Source of the DNA: Pirellulales bacterium
Lineage (GTDB): Bacteria; Planctomycetota; Planctomycetia; Pirellulales; JACPPG01
Direction: 5' to 3'
Assembly (NCBI GenBank): GCA_036499395.1
Contig: DASYDW010000116.1
Span: forward strand, 301,573-365,572
DNA length: 64,000 nucleotides
Program-made: the position numbers and the translations under genes
Shown: positions 1-9,568 of the stretch, in pieces
How positions within the stretch are numbered: the stretch's first letter is position 1
Layout of the letters: the number at the start of each line of letters is the position of its first letter
Notes under the pieces: generated by a model
What the model saw: only the letters and a program-made list of their open reading frames with translations
Told to the model about the DNA's origin: nothing
Database searches by the model: none

Positions 1-39
1 CGCGCGAGATCTTGGCCCGCTCGTTCGCGGCACGCACGA

Positions 40-2160
40 ATGAAACGTCGGACACACGCGGCGTCGCACGAATCGGTCGCCTCGGGCGGCGCTAATCATT
101 CGCGCCCCTTCATTGATGCCGGCCGAGCATGGCGCTGGGGCGGATCCGCGATTCTGGCCCTGGCGATCTGGTTCACCTATCGCGGATCGCTCGACGGCCC
201 CTTCATCTTCGACGACGTGCCAACGATTGCCGGCAATCTGTCGATCCGAAAACTGTGGCCGCTCGTGAGCTTCTCAGGCGAAATGAGTCCCTTGCAGGCG
301 CCGCCGCAGACCTCGGTACACGCCCGGCCGGTTGTCAATCTGTCGCTGGCCTTGAACTTTTATTTCAGTCAGCTCACGCCGCGCGGCTATCGCATCACCA
401 ATGTCGCACTTCACGCGATCGTGGCGATCCTGCTGGCGGCCGTCGTGCGGCGCATGTTGCGTCTCGACTTCTTTCAAGGCAAGTTCGCCGACGTCGCTGA
501 CCCGCTCTCGTTCGCCACGGCACTTCTTTGGGCGCTGCACCCGCTCGACACCGAATGCGTGGCCTATGTCACGCAGCGCAGCGACGTGATGGCAGGCTTG
601 TTCTATTTGCTGACTATGTACGCGGCTCAGCTTTACTGGTCGAGCGCGACGAATCGATCGCGTGCCTTGTCCTTGCTGCTGGCCGTCGTGGCTTGCCAGC
701 TAGGCATGTTCAGCAAAGAGATGATGGCCTCGGCACCGGCGATGGTCCTGCTCTACGAGCGAACATTCATCGCCGGATCGTTCTGGGGCGCGATCCGCCG
801 GTCCTGGCCGCTGTACCTGGGCCTGGCGATACCACTTGTGACGTTGGTCGCGCTGAATCTAAGTGGCCCTCGCACGCCGGCCGCGGGCTTTGGCCTGGGC
901 GTATCGGCGCATGAGTGGTGGTTCACGCAAGCCAAGGTCCTGTTTTTGTATTTGAAGCTGGTCATCTGGCCGTGGCCGCTGGTGATTCATTACGAGATGC
1001 CCTATCTCGAGACGTTTCGTGACGCCTGGCCATGGGTAATTCCGTCGGCGCTCTTGGCGATCGCGGTCGCCATCCTCACCCTGCGACGGACTACGATCGG
1101 CTTCGCCGGAACCTGGTTCTTTGCCGTGCTCTCTCCGACGCTGTTGATCCCGTTGATTATCGAGATCGCCGCCGAGCGCCGTGTGTATGTGCCGCTGATG
1201 GCGCTGGTGCCATGCTTCGTGGTCGGCTGTTATGCGCTGTTGCGCTATGCGCTGCCAGCAGCGACGAAGCATCACGCGCCGGTCGGCGTCAATCGCCCGC
1301 TCGTATTCACGATGACCGCGGCCGTCGCGCTCGCCGCCGTGTACAGCCAGGTCGACGTTAATCGGCTGACGGTTTACACCGATAAGTTTCTTTTTTGGAA
1401 CGATGCGGCGATGCGTCAGCCCGATAGTCACCTCGTCCAACTCAACCTGGGGGGCGTGTGCGAAAGCGAAGGCCAGCGCGACGAGGCCATCGTGCATTAC
1501 CGCCGGGCGCTCGAGTTGAATCCGAATATGTACATGCCGCACTTCCGGCTAGCCGATGCACTAGGCGCCGTCGGAAAGTACGACGAAGCGGAACCGCACT
1601 ATCGCGAGGCGATTCGCTACAACCCTGAAATGGCGTCCGCGCATTACGGCCTGGGTCAGGTCTTGCGCAGTCGCGGCGAGACGACCGAAGCCAAGGAACA
1701 ACTCGAATTGGCCGTGCGGCTGTACCCCGGCTTTGCCCGCGCGCATTTTGCCTTGGCCTCGATGGCCGAGGAAAGTGGCGCGTCGGCATCGGCCCAAAAG
1801 CATTACGAGCAAGCCATTCACGGCCAGCCAAATTTCCCCGCGGCCCGGCGTGCGTTAGGGCTGCTTTTGATGCGCGCCGGAAAGGTGGACGAGGCGATCG
1901 AGCAATTTCGCCGCATGCCTCCCTCGGCAGACGCCTGCGGAAACCTGGCGATCGCCTATTCGCGCCTCGGTCGCGCGCAAGAGGCGCTCGCCATGGCCCA
2001 AACCGGCGCGGCGATGGCCCGCTCGCAAGGACAAATGGCCGACGCCAACCGCCTCGCAACTTGGGCCAGCGAATATCAAGCGTCGCTCAAGAAAGCCAAT
2101 TCCCCCGCGCCGACGACCGATGCCCCCAACGAATCGGCAGCGCCCGCCGCGCCTCGTTGA
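40..2160 (+). CDS. GT-C-like membrane protein with C-terminal TPR repeats (TMTC-like)
   Basis: Integral membrane protein of about 706 residues. The N-terminal two thirds hold roughly ten hydrophobic segments, with an early loop FIFDDVPTI containing the paired Asp typical of GT-C glycosyltransferases, followed by HARPVVNLSLAL and LHPLDTECVAYVTQRSD. From about residue 470 there are tandem TPR units (for example DEAIVHYRRALELNPN and YDEAEPHYREAIRYNP). This layout resembles eukaryotic TMTC proteins and bacterial PMT-like/TPR fusions. Sugar donor and acceptor cannot be read from sequence. The tail is Ala/Pro-rich. No stop codon is visible upstream in frame, so a start outside the window is possible, though the ATG at 40 is reasonable. 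The gene converges on the K+ channel gene with a 5-bp gap. Confidence 0.8.
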   Translation: MKRRTHAASHESVASGGANHSRPFIDAGRAWRWGGSAILALAIWFTYRGSLDGPFIFDDVPTIAGNLSIRKLWPLVSFSGEMSPLQAPPQTSVHARPVVNLSLALNFYFSQLTPRGYRITNVALHAIVAILLAAVVRRMLRLDFFQGKFADVADPLSFATALLWALHPLDTECVAYVTQRSDVMAGLFYLLTMYAAQLYWSSATNRSRALSLLLAVVACQLGMFSKEMMASAPAMVLLYERTFIAGSFWGAIRRSWPLYLGLAIPLVTLVALNLSGPRTPAAGFGLGVSAHEWWFTQAKVLFLYLKLVIWPWPLVIHYEMPYLETFRDAWPWVIPSALLAIAVAILTLRRTTIGFAGTWFFAVLSPTLLIPLIIEIAAERRVYVPLMALVPCFVVGCYALLRYALPAATKHHAPVGVNRPLVFTMTAAVALAAVYSQVDVNRLTVYTDKFLFWNDAAMRQPDSHLVQLNLGGVCESEGQRDEAIVHYRRALELNPNMYMPHFRLADALGAVGKYDEAEPHYREAIRYNPEMASAHYGLGQVLRSRGETTEAKEQLELAVRLYPGFARAHFALASMAEESGASASAQKHYEQAIHGQPNFPAARRALGLLLMRAGKVDEAIEQFRRMPPSADACGNLAIAYSRLGRAQEALAMAQTGAAMARSQGQMADANRLATWASEYQASLKKANSPAPTTDAPNESAAPAAPR

Positions 2161-2165
2161 TCACG

Positions 2166-3221
2166 CTAAGCCCGTTGACCTCGATAAGTCATTGCCGCGC
2201 GCGGTTTTGCGCGACGGGCGATCTCGGGCAGCGATTCTTCATGCCCGAGGATCATGAACACGTCCCCAAGGGCCAACGGGGTTTCCGGCTGCGGCGCACG
2301 AATCACGGTTCCGTCGGCCTTCTTCACGGCCACCACGACGAACCCGCCCTGCCCGCTGACCTCGACGTTCCCCACTTTTTGACCGATGAGCGGCGACCCG
2401 GGCTTTAGCTCGATATCGGTCAGCTCCAGGCCAATCAGCTTGAGTTCCTCGTTCAGATTTGTCTTGCCAATGGCTTCTTGCAGCAAATCCTCGGCCGAGG
2501 GCCGGATGATCATGTGCGCGATCTTGGTCGCGCCAATCAACGTCGGCAATACGACTCGATTCGCGCCTGAGCGCATCAGCTTCTTCTCGGTCGAAGGATC
2601 CTCGGCCCGGGCGATGATCTGGATCGTAGGATTCAAATCGCGAGCCGTGAGCGTCACGAATACGTTGGCCGTATCGTCCGAGAGGACCGCCGCCATCATG
2701 CGGGCCCTTCCGATGCCCGCTACCTCGAGCGTGCGCTCGTCCGATGCGCTGCCGAGCAAAGTCAGGTATCCGGCCGCTTGAGCTTCGGCAATGCGGCTCT
2801 CAGAGTTGTCGATAATGACGAAATCCTGCTTCGCAGCCTTCAAATCACTGGCCAGCATCTGGCCCACCCGACCGTAACCGCAGATCAGCGTGTGGTTCGT
2901 GAGTTGCTCGATTCCTTTTGACATGCGTCGAGTTCCCAATACGCGGTTGATCTCGCCCTCGGCGAGCATTTGTACGAATCCCCCCACGACGTAAATTCCC
3001 GACGAACAGCCGGCGATAATGACGCCCATCGTGAAGATCTTCAGGGCCGGATTGTCCAGCGGCTTGGTTTCCCCGTAGCCGACGCCGAAGACCGTAATCA
3101 CGACCATGTAGATGGCGTCGAGCAGTTGCCAGCCGGCCAACATGTAGCCGGCCACCGCCCCCACGCAGGTGAGGCCAAAGATCGTGGCGCCAACAACGAT
3201 ACGCCGCATCGAACTGTTCAT
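2166..3221 (-). CDS. Potassium channel protein with RCK (TrkA-N/TrkA-C) domains
   Basis: 351 residues. Two transmembrane helices (about residues 8-28 and 63-85) flank a pore loop whose filter reads FGVGYGE at about residues 45-51, a variant of the usual TVGYGD. A Rossmann-type RCK/TrkA-N domain follows, with the nucleotide-binding glycine motif ICGYGRVG near residue 114, and then a TrkA-C domain with PGSPLIGQKV near residue 275. This is the two-TM ligand-gated K+ channel architecture (MthK/Kch-like), expected in the cytoplasmic membrane. The activating ligand is unknown. It reads divergently from the small gene at 3548 across a 326-bp gap. Confidence 0.88.
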   Translation of the reverse strand: MNSSMRRIVVGATIFGLTCVGAVAGYMLAGWQLLDAIYMVVITVFGVGYGETKPLDNPALKIFTMGVIIAGCSSGIYVVGGFVQMLAEGEINRVLGTRRMSKGIEQLTNHTLICGYGRVGQMLASDLKAAKQDFVIIDNSESRIAEAQAAGYLTLLGSASDERTLEVAGIGRARMMAAVLSDDTANVFVTLTARDLNPTIQIIARAEDPSTEKKLMRSGANRVVLPTLIGATKIAHMIIRPSAEDLLQEAIGKTNLNEELKLIGLELTDIELKPGSPLIGQKVGNVEVSGQGGFVVVAVKKADGTVIRAPQPETPLALGDVFMILGHEESLPEIARRAKPRAAMTYRGQRA

Positions 3222-3547
3222 TCGGAGCGCGGCCAGAAGGAACGTGGGAAAGAGCAGGAAAGACGCCTGCCGGGTACATACGCAAATTCTGCGCCGGCAT
3301 TCTTCGGCGGATCGAGCGGATGCTGCAAGTCACAAGCATTCAAGGGTTTCGATCCGACCCCCGCTTTGCTTTCTTCGCGCCGTGGCCGATCGTGCCCAAT
3401 TGCTGGGCATCGGCCGCACGCGAATTATCAAACCGTCGATCCGCGCCTGCTGACGTTACGAAGTTAGCGCTGTAGGATTGCGAAGCGTTCCTGACAGCCG
3501 CCCGCGCGCGGGCGGCACACCGTGACAATTCCAGGCGAATTCCGAGC
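3222..3547. other. Intergenic gap between divergent genes
   Basis: About 326 bases between the K+ channel start and the next gene. Open frames crossing it lack family resemblance and usable ribosome sites. It should hold the promoters of both flanking genes, but I see no convincing -35/-10 pair or strong hairpin. Confidence 0.4.
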
Positions 3548-3874
3548 ATGACCGACGATCCAAACAGCCCGCCCGAACCATCCGCCGCCACGCCCGCCCC
3601 TGCTGCGGCGCAACCGGCCAGTGCCGCAGCGCAACCGGCCCCGCCCTCGCCCGAAGTCCTGAAGGCGGCGATGAAAGCCTTCAAAAAACGCTTAAAGCTA
3701 ACCCAGCTCGACGACGCCTCGCGCATCGGCCGCAGCCCCATGAGCGCCGGCGGCCATTCCTCGATCGCGGGCATCACGCCCCCGGATCAATATCCCAAGG
3801 CCGTGTGGGAAGAGTTGGCCAACCAAGGAAAACTGCACCGCGCCGGGCACGGCACGTACTCGATGGGCAAGTAA
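3548..3874 (+). CDS. Small hypothetical protein with Pro/Ala-rich N-terminus
   Basis: 108 residues. The first 35 are a disordered Pro/Ala/Gln stretch with repeats of the AAAQPA type. A basic segment follows (AAMKAFKKRLKLTQLDDASR), then a compact C-terminal part containing PDQYPKAVWEELANQGKLHR and ending GTYSMGK. The ordered part looks like a conserved cytoplasmic domain rather than chance coding, but I do not recognise a named family. It is monocistronic, with convergent UbiA downstream. Confidence 0.55.
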   Translation: MTDDPNSPPEPSAATPAPAAAQPASAAAQPAPPSPEVLKAAMKAFKKRLKLTQLDDASRIGRSPMSAGGHSSIAGITPPDQYPKAVWEELANQGKLHRAGHGTYSMGK

Positions 3875-3907
3875 ATCGGGCGTCGAATGCTTCGCCAGAT
3901 GCGGACC

Positions 3908-4888
3908 TCACGTCGAGTAAATCCACCGGCCGAGAAAAAGCGTCGGCAGCAGCAATAGCAAGATCACGATCGCCCACGGCACACCTCGCACCGCGTAGCA
4001 CGCCACGGCATCGATCACGACCAGAGACAGGATGCATTCCTTCACCGCGAGTTGCACGCGCTTGGGAATCGGCTCGGCAATCGCCGCCACTGGTCGGCGC
4101 AGAATCAATAACGCCAACAGCCCCCACAGCACATACCACCGCTCGCCAATCTCTAAGGCGTAGCGCGGCGCCCAGCCCACGGGCAGCGCATCGTCGATCA
4201 TGGAAGGAAAATAGGCGACCAGCGCCAAACCGGCAGCCATGACCACGCTGGCCAGCCCCAAACTCATGCGGTTGCTGACGCGCGCCTCGGTGCGGGCGAA
4301 CCAGGTAACGCCCGTGATATAGACGCCCAGTCCCGCGGCAACCACATAGTGGATCGTATGCCAAGGGCCGGCCGCGGTGCTCGCGCCGAGAAGAATATTC
4401 AGCGTTCGACAGCTCCCCATGACGAGCGGAGCAATCGGCGTGCGCTTCAGTACTCGATCATACGCCAGCACGGCCACGGCCAACGTCGTGGCCACGATGC
4501 CCGAGCGAGCGTTACCTTCCAAGGCGCTGACGGACCACCCCAAGGCCACGCCCGCCCCCAGCATCACACCGCCGGTGTGCAATGCCAGGCCGAGGGGAAT
4601 TCGGCCCGAGGGTAACGGCCTTGCCGGCCGCTGCTGGCGATCGACCGCGAAATCGAAAACGTCGTTCAGCACCATGCCCGACGTGTAGAGCAGGCACGAC
4701 GCAACTAACAGCAGCGCGAACGTCCACCACGGCTCGAGCGCGTCGTGAACCAACAGATAGCCGAGAAAAATATCGGCCATCGCCGTAAAAACGTTCGGCA
4801 GGCGAAACAGTTGCAGCCAGGCCCGCGCCGTCATGCGCGGCGATTCCTCGTCCAGCTCGGGCACCACGGCTTCAGAATTGGTCGCCAT
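3908..4888 (-). CDS. UbiA-family prenyltransferase, EboC-like
   Basis: 326 residues with about eight membrane helices. The first aspartate-rich UbiA motif is seen as NDVFDFAVDRQQRPARPLPS near residue 75, and the second conserved region is around LAYDRVLKRTPIAPLVMGS. The wording of both motifs matches EboC, the UbiA-like member of the ebo gene cluster proposed to act in precursor trafficking or metabolite export, more closely than MenA or UbiA. Substrate is unknown. The next gene upstream on the same strand is a TIM-barrel isomerase about 100 bp away, recalling the EboC/EboE pairing, although other ebo genes are absent here. Confidence 0.75.
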   Translation of the reverse strand: MATNSEAVVPELDEESPRMTARAWLQLFRLPNVFTAMADIFLGYLLVHDALEPWWTFALLLVASCLLYTSGMVLNDVFDFAVDRQQRPARPLPSGRIPLGLALHTGGVMLGAGVALGWSVSALEGNARSGIVATTLAVAVLAYDRVLKRTPIAPLVMGSCRTLNILLGASTAAGPWHTIHYVVAAGLGVYITGVTWFARTEARVSNRMSLGLASVVMAAGLALVAYFPSMIDDALPVGWAPRYALEIGERWYVLWGLLALLILRRPVAAIAEPIPKRVQLAVKECILSLVVIDAVACYAVRGVPWAIVILLLLLPTLFLGRWIYST

Positions 4889-4991
4889 AAACGTCGCCCC
4901 GCAAGCGATGCTGTTGGGTGCCCTGTGGCACCGGATTATTGCGCATTGGTTTATTGCGCATCAGGCCCCGCACGCCGCAGCCTGCGCCGAC

Positions 4992-5855
4992 TTAACGCTT
5001 CAATGCGATTCCCGCCTTTTGCATTTCCCCGGTCACAAAAGCATACGCCTCGCGGGCCGCTTCGTCGGGTTGATCGATGTAGGGATACAGTTCGACCGTG
5101 ATCCAACCGTCGTAATTCGTCGACTGAATCGCTTTCAGCACGGCCAGAAAATCGATCGCCCCATGTCCGGGAATCAGGTGGCGATGCACCCGGGTTGAGG
5201 CGATATCCTCGAAATGGTAATGCCGCGCGTAGGGGGCCATCTGCGCGACCCACTCTTGTGGATCTTCGCCGACGCAAAACGCGTGGCCGATATCGAAGTT
5301 CAATCCCACCCACGGCGAATCGATGCGCTCGACGAACTCCAGGAACTGACCGAAGCGCTCGATCATCAGATCCGGCTCGGGCTCGATCAGCAGGCCCACT
5401 TCCAATCGCTCGGCAACTTCCACGCAGGGCATCAACTCTTCGTAAAAGATGTCGGCCGCCTCGCGCCACGATTGCCCCGGCGCCAGCGGGCCCCCCGGTT
5501 CTGTCTGCAGATTCTTCGCCCCGACTTCCTTTGCCAGGACCAGGGCCCGCTTCGTGTGCTCGCGGCGGATCGCGCGATAGTTCGGATCCGGCTCGATCCA
5601 CGAAGGATGCCAGTACGGCTGACGAGGGTCAGCCACGGCGTTCATCATGAAGCCATTGACGTTCGACACCGTCAAATTGTGCGCGGCCAAACAATCACGA
5701 ATCGCCTGTCGCCGCTCGGGCAGCAAACCCACGGGCCACGCGTGCGGAACATCTGCCAACAATTCGATGCCCGTATATCCGGCGGCCGCGATCCGCGCAA
5801 TCGCCTCTTCGATGGGAAACTGCGTATAGGCGTTCGAGCTAAAAGCGAGTTGCAT
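4992..5855 (-). CDS. Sugar phosphate isomerase/epimerase-like TIM-barrel protein
   Basis: About 287 residues of the AP-endonuclease-2/xylose-isomerase-like TIM-barrel family. Conserved metal-site elements include LLIEPEPDLMIER, NFDIGHAFCVGEDP, HYHFEDI and GHGAIDF, with a terminal WITVELYPY strand. Such enzymes isomerise or epimerise small sugars or cyclitols using a divalent metal; the substrate cannot be assigned. The chosen start is the Met of MQLAFSSNAY, where the family fold begins; an upstream ATG at 5903 would add 16 unlikely residues. Neither start has a strong ribosome site. It probably shares a transcript with the EboC-like gene downstream. Confidence 0.78.
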   Translation of the reverse strand: MQLAFSSNAYTQFPIEEAIARIAAAGYTGIELLADVPHAWPVGLLPERRQAIRDCLAAHNLTVSNVNGFMMNAVADPRQPYWHPSWIEPDPNYRAIRREHTKRALVLAKEVGAKNLQTEPGGPLAPGQSWREAADIFYEELMPCVEVAERLEVGLLIEPEPDLMIERFGQFLEFVERIDSPWVGLNFDIGHAFCVGEDPQEWVAQMAPYARHYHFEDIASTRVHRHLIPGHGAIDFLAVLKAIQSTNYDGWITVELYPYIDQPDEAAREAYAFVTGEMQKAGIALKR

Positions 5856-6068
5856 CGCGCAATTGATCTTTTCGGGTGGGCGAGGTGAAATGACCTGGGA
5901 CATTCCCCGGCCAGGCAGGCAAAAATCGCAGGCTGCCTATTCTATTCTATGATAGCCACAGGCGTTAGAGCCCCGCACCGCGGCGGCAGATCGACCGCCA
6001 GAACCCGCAGTACCGGACTCATTACGCGACACTCGCTCACCACGCCTGCCCCGCACGCCGAGATCTCC

Positions 6069-6317
6069 ATGACTGATCGCCCGCTCGAAGATTGGGAAGA
6101 ACCCGAACCGGACGACGAGGACGATACCTCGGACGACGAATACGTCTGCCCCAACTGCAAAGCGAACGTCTACGAGGATTGCGAGCGCTGCCCCGCGTGC
6201 GGTGATTACATTACTCCCCAGCGTGCGGGCGTCTCGGCACTGGGCGGAACTTGGGTCTGGCTGACCGCGCTCGGGCTGTTGATCCTGCTGGTTCTCGGCG
6301 CCCTGTTCGCCTATTGA
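6069..6317 (+). CDS. Small zinc-ribbon membrane protein
   Basis: 82 residues. An acidic N-terminus (EEPEPDDEDD) precedes a four-cysteine zinc ribbon, CPNCKANVYEDCERCPACGD, and one C-terminal transmembrane helix (about residues 58-80). It is likely a small tail-anchored membrane protein with a cytoplasmic zinc knuckle. Function is unknown. The start is the ATG at 6069, because the longer frame upstream is arginine-rich and non-conserved in character. Confidence 0.65.
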   Translation: MTDRPLEDWEEPEPDDEDDTSDDEYVCPNCKANVYEDCERCPACGDYITPQRAGVSALGGTWVWLTALGLLILLVLGALFAY

Positions 6318-6356
6318 CCGCGCTGGGCTTGCTTATCGCGGCACCCGAGAAGAACT

Positions 6357-7187
6357 TCAACTGCTGGCGCTGCGATAACTCTTTAGCGCATTGGTGAACA
6401 GCCAGCGCGAGCCGACGAGGCTGACCACCGTCACCAGCAGTGCGAACCCGGCCAGCGGCCAGTTCTGCGTCTCGAGCGGCTGCGCCAGAATCCGCGCCGG
6501 CACGTTCACCACGACCAGGATCGGAATCGCGAAGGTGAAAATCTGCCGCAGCGGCGTACCGATTGGCCCTTCGTAGATTTCCATCGGATAGCGCGAGAAA
6601 TTCGTGATGTAGAACCAGAAGTCGTACAGGTTTTGGTTTCTACCCATCCACACGGTCAAGCTGGATAGCGCGATCATCAGGGCATATAGCATCGCGACGC
6701 CGCACAGCATATACACCGGATACAGCAGCCACTGCACGGGATGCGGCACCGTGTCGAGCTTCAACAGCGAGTAGACCAGCACCACGCAGGCAAACAGAAA
6801 GTTCGACAGTGTCGACCACTCGATGCGCGAGAACGAGATCAGAAACTGCGTATCGATCGGCTTCAACAACGCGAAGTCGAGATTGCCCGTGCGAATCAAT
6901 TCGCTGAACTCGCTCAGGTTGGGCATGAAGAACGCCCCGACCAGGCTGTTGGCGAACAGCGTGGTCGCCAGGAAGATCAGAAACTGGTACTTGCCCCATC
7001 CTCCTTCCATCCCGATCGACGGAGCAAACTCGAAAATCAGCAGGTAGAACGCCAGTTGGATCGCCACCCACGACAGCGATGCCACGCAGTCGATGATGAA
7101 ATTCGCGCGGAACGTCATGTCCCGCACCAGACTGTTGCGGGCGAATGTGAGAAAAACGCGCCAGTAGGAAGGACGCTCGCTGATCAC
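6357..7187 (-). CDS. ABC-2 family transporter permease (DUF990/PF06182 type)
   Basis: 276 residues with about six transmembrane helices. It is the distal gene of a three-gene operon on this strand (ATPase, permease, permease), with a 6-bp gap to the upstream permease. The family is the DUF990 ABC-2 permease that normally occurs as two different subunits with one ATPase, a heteromeric exporter. Conserved pieces include PLRQIFTFAIPILVVVNVPA near the C-terminus. Export substrate is not predictable; relatives have been linked to drug or cationic compound efflux. Confidence 0.82.
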   Translation of the reverse strand: MISERPSYWRVFLTFARNSLVRDMTFRANFIIDCVASLSWVAIQLAFYLLIFEFAPSIGMEGGWGKYQFLIFLATTLFANSLVGAFFMPNLSEFSELIRTGNLDFALLKPIDTQFLISFSRIEWSTLSNFLFACVVLVYSLLKLDTVPHPVQWLLYPVYMLCGVAMLYALMIALSSLTVWMGRNQNLYDFWFYITNFSRYPMEIYEGPIGTPLRQIFTFAIPILVVVNVPARILAQPLETQNWPLAGFALLVTVVSLVGSRWLFTNALKSYRSASS

Positions 7188-7193
7188 TCTCGA

Positions 7194-8009
7194 TCACCCT
7201 CCATATCCGCTGTACCGCTTAAAGCCCAACTTCAGAATCATCCGGCTGGCGATCATAAAGAACACGACCCAGCCGACCTGCACCACCAGCCCCACGACCA
7301 GGTCGCGGCCCGCGATCTTTCCTAGAAACACCGCCACGGGAAAGTACGCCATGTACGGAATGGGCAACAGGTCCACGATCTGCCGCGCCATCCCCGGCAG
7401 AATATCGATTGGAAACATCTGCCCCGAGAAAAAGAAGCTGAACAATTGGTAGACGAACAGCAGCGAACTGACTTCGAGAATCCAGAAGCCAACCATGCCC
7501 AACGTCGCTTCCAGAAAAAATCCCAGCAGGAACGACAGCACCAGCGACAGTAGAAACGCCACCATCGTCGTCGCGTCAGGCCAGCCCGAGAAAAACCCTC
7601 GGCACAAGTAGAAGATCAGCGCGTACGGTCCAATCGCCACCATGTAATAGACCAGCTTGTGGGCCACGCGCGACAGCAGCAAAAAGCCCATCATGTCGAT
7701 CGGCTGGATCATGAACTTTTTGATCTCGCCATTGCGAATCTGCAGGGCAATGGTCGACGCCAACCCCGGCATGCTGGAAAAAGCCCGGCTGACGTTCGTC
7801 AGGAGCAGATACGCGATCATCTCGTCGTAGGTGTAGCCGGCCAAGGTCGAGCGATTGCGCGCCTCGAACACGGCGCTCCACAGAAAGACCTGCGTCACGA
7901 ATGGCAGGAAGCGCATCAGCGTGCCCAGCGCAAAGTCGGCCCGATAAACGAGCCGCTCTTCCAGACAGATCCGCAGGATCGTCCACCAGGTGTGTACGCG
8001 GGCGTACAA
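7194..8009 (-). CDS. ABC-2 family transporter permease (DUF990 partner subunit)
   Basis: 271 residues, about six membrane helices. It begins with a short cytoplasmic segment (WWTILRICLEERLVYRADF) and has GEIKKFMIQPIDM, a region typical of the family. It forms the second membrane subunit with the product of the following gene. The 51-bp space to the upstream ATPase gene is filled by a palindromic repeat (8016-8050) of the CCTCACCCT...CTCTCCC family, which may attenuate downstream expression. Confidence 0.82.
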   Translation of the reverse strand: MYARVHTWWTILRICLEERLVYRADFALGTLMRFLPFVTQVFLWSAVFEARNRSTLAGYTYDEMIAYLLLTNVSRAFSSMPGLASTIALQIRNGEIKKFMIQPIDMMGFLLLSRVAHKLVYYMVAIGPYALIFYLCRGFFSGWPDATTMVAFLLSLVLSFLLGFFLEATLGMVGFWILEVSSLLFVYQLFSFFFSGQMFPIDILPGMARQIVDLLPIPYMAYFPVAVFLGKIAGRDLVVGLVVQVGWVVFFMIASRMILKLGFKRYSGYGG

Positions 8010-8015
8010 AAGAAC

Positions 8016-8050
8016 TTTCCCCTCACCCTGCCCTCTCCCAGAGGGAGAGG
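8016..8050. repeat. Dispersed CCTCACCCT/CTCTCCC palindromic repeat, copy 1
   Basis: Intergenic element inside the ABC operon. CCTCTCCC and GGGAGAGG form a perfect 8-bp stem with a 3-nt loop, preceded by TTTCCCCTCACCCTG. Related copies lie at 31642-31681 and 39831-39870. Confidence 0.75.
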
Positions 8051-8060
8051 CGTTGAATAC

Positions 8061-9095
8061 CTAAACCACTCGTTCGGCCGCGTGATCGATCGCCGCTTCG
8101 TCGGTCGGCGCTTCGCCGGCCGTCGAGAACATTTCGGCGATCACTTCTTCCAGCGGCGGATCTTCGACCGTGACGTCTTCGATCGCGTACCGGGCGAGAA
8201 CGCCGCTCAAAACGTCGGCCACGGCTCGTCGCTCGACCTTGATTTTTACTTTCGGCGCCTGCTGCTCGATCACCTCGCCGTAGCGAGTCAGATCGTTCGG
8301 CATCCGCTCCTCGCCGTCGGCGAACAATAGCGTCACGATCTTGTGATTGCTGAAGCGGTCGATGATGCCCGACAGTGATCCGTCGTAAATAATTCCCCCG
8401 TGCGCGATGATCACGACCCGCTTGCACAACGCGGCTACGTCCTTCATGTAGTGGCTCGTCAGCAGGATCGTAATCCGCCGCAACTGCTGATAATGCCGCA
8501 AGAACAACTGGATGTTGTGCTGCGCGATGACGTCCAATCCGATGGTTGGCTCGTCGAGGAACAGCACCTCGGGCGAGTGTAGCAGGGCCGCGATCAGTTC
8601 CATCTTCATACGCTCGCCCAGCGACAGCTCGCGCACCGGCTGGCTCAGCAATCTGCCAACCCCTAGCAGATCGACCAATTCGTCGCGGGTCCGGGCAAAC
8701 CGCTCGGGCTCGATCATGTAGATCTGCTGATGCAGTCGAAACGACTCTTGCGCCGGCAGGTCCCACCACAGTTGATTCTTCTGGCCCATCACCAGGGCGA
8801 AGCGCCGACGATAGGCGTTCTCGCGCTTCCAGGGGACGTGCCCCATGACGCGGGCCGTGCCGCCGGAAGGCGTGATCACACCCGACAGGAGCTTGAGCGT
8901 CGTGGTCTTGCCGGCACCGTTCGGGCCGAGGAAGGCCACGAACTCCCCCTGCTCGACCGTTAGGTCGATGCCGCGCACCGCTTCGACCGTCCGGTACTTA
9001 CGACGGAACAGTCCGCGCATCGAGGCCATCAGCCCCTCGCGCTTCTGATACACCCGATAGGCCTTCGACAGCCCTTCTATTTCGATGATCGCCAT
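8061..9095 (-). CDS. ABC transporter ATP-binding protein for the DUF990 permeases
   Basis: 344 residues. Walker [10 protein letters not shown] is near residue 57, the signature is [11 protein letters not shown], and Walker B is [12 protein letters not shown] with a following [11 protein letters not shown] switch region. A C-terminal extension of about 90 residues ([18 protein letters not shown]) matches the COG4586 class of long ATPases that pair with two DUF990 permeases. It is first in the operon and hydrolyses ATP to power export at the cytoplasmic membrane. Confidence 0.9.
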   Translation of the reverse strand: MAIIEIEGLSKAYRVYQKREGLMASMRGLFRRKYRTVEAVRGIDLTVEQGEFVAFLGPNGAGKTTTLKLLSGVITPSGGTARVMGHVPWKRENAYRRRFALVMGQKNQLWWDLPAQESFRLHQQIYMIEPERFARTRDELVDLLGVGRLLSQPVRELSLGERMKMELIAALLHSPEVLFLDEPTIGLDVIAQHNIQLFLRHYQQLRRITILLTSHYMKDVAALCKRVVIIAHGGIIYDGSLSGIIDRFSNHKIVTLLFADGEERMPNDLTRYGEVIEQQAPKVKIKVERRAVADVLSGVLARYAIEDVTVEDPPLEEVIAEMFSTAGEAPTDEAAIDHAAERVV

Positions 9096-9208
9096 GCGTG
9101 GGGATTATAGGTTTGATTGTCTGGAAAATGAACGACCCTCTGCTCGAGCCCCGACGGTGGCGCGGGAACGGCCAAGGTGCCCGATCGCTGGGAAATCGAT
9201 TAATGAGC

Positions 9209-9568
9209 CTATCTGCCCACTGGAGTCGTGCGGTAGACAACGTCAGCTTCGGGAAACAGCTCTGTAGCGAGAATCTCGGCCGGTGTCGGCGCTTCTTGAA
9301 ACACGATCGAGAAGACACTCCGATCTCCCATTAGTTCCCGCAGGTACGAGGGCTCCTTGTCGGGATCCCCAAAACGAGCATGACCCCAGTTGCCGCCGAA
9401 CGGCTGATCAATGACGGTCGCCCCGTTTTCCTGGAATTGACGCAGTGTCGCCGCACGTCGATGAACCGTATTCGCTTCACTGACGAGCCATACCGCCAAT
9501 GCAGTAACGACGAGGAGCGCACCGGCAAGGCTGAACTGTAAGTGACGTCGATTAACGGAATGGGCCAT
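9209..9568 (-). CDS. Small hypothetical membrane-anchored protein
   Basis: 119 residues. The N-terminus RRHLQFSLAGALLVVTALAV is a single membrane anchor of a kind seen in many planctomycete small proteins (basic pair, F-x-L, then a hydrophobic helix). The remaining 85 residues form a soluble domain ending VVYRTTPVGR, with no recognised motif. It is probably displayed at the membrane. Function is unknown. Confidence 0.55.
   Translation of the reverse strand: MAHSVNRRHLQFSLAGALLVVTALAVWLVSEANTVHRRAATLRQFQENGATVIDQPFGGNWGHARFGDPDKEPSYLRELMGDRSVFSIVFQEAPTPAEILATELFPEADVVYRTTPVGR

Noticed and set aside
859..1542. 227-codon minus-strand open frame
   Set aside because: Lies wholly opposite the TPR membrane protein; Arg/His/Asp-rich shadow.
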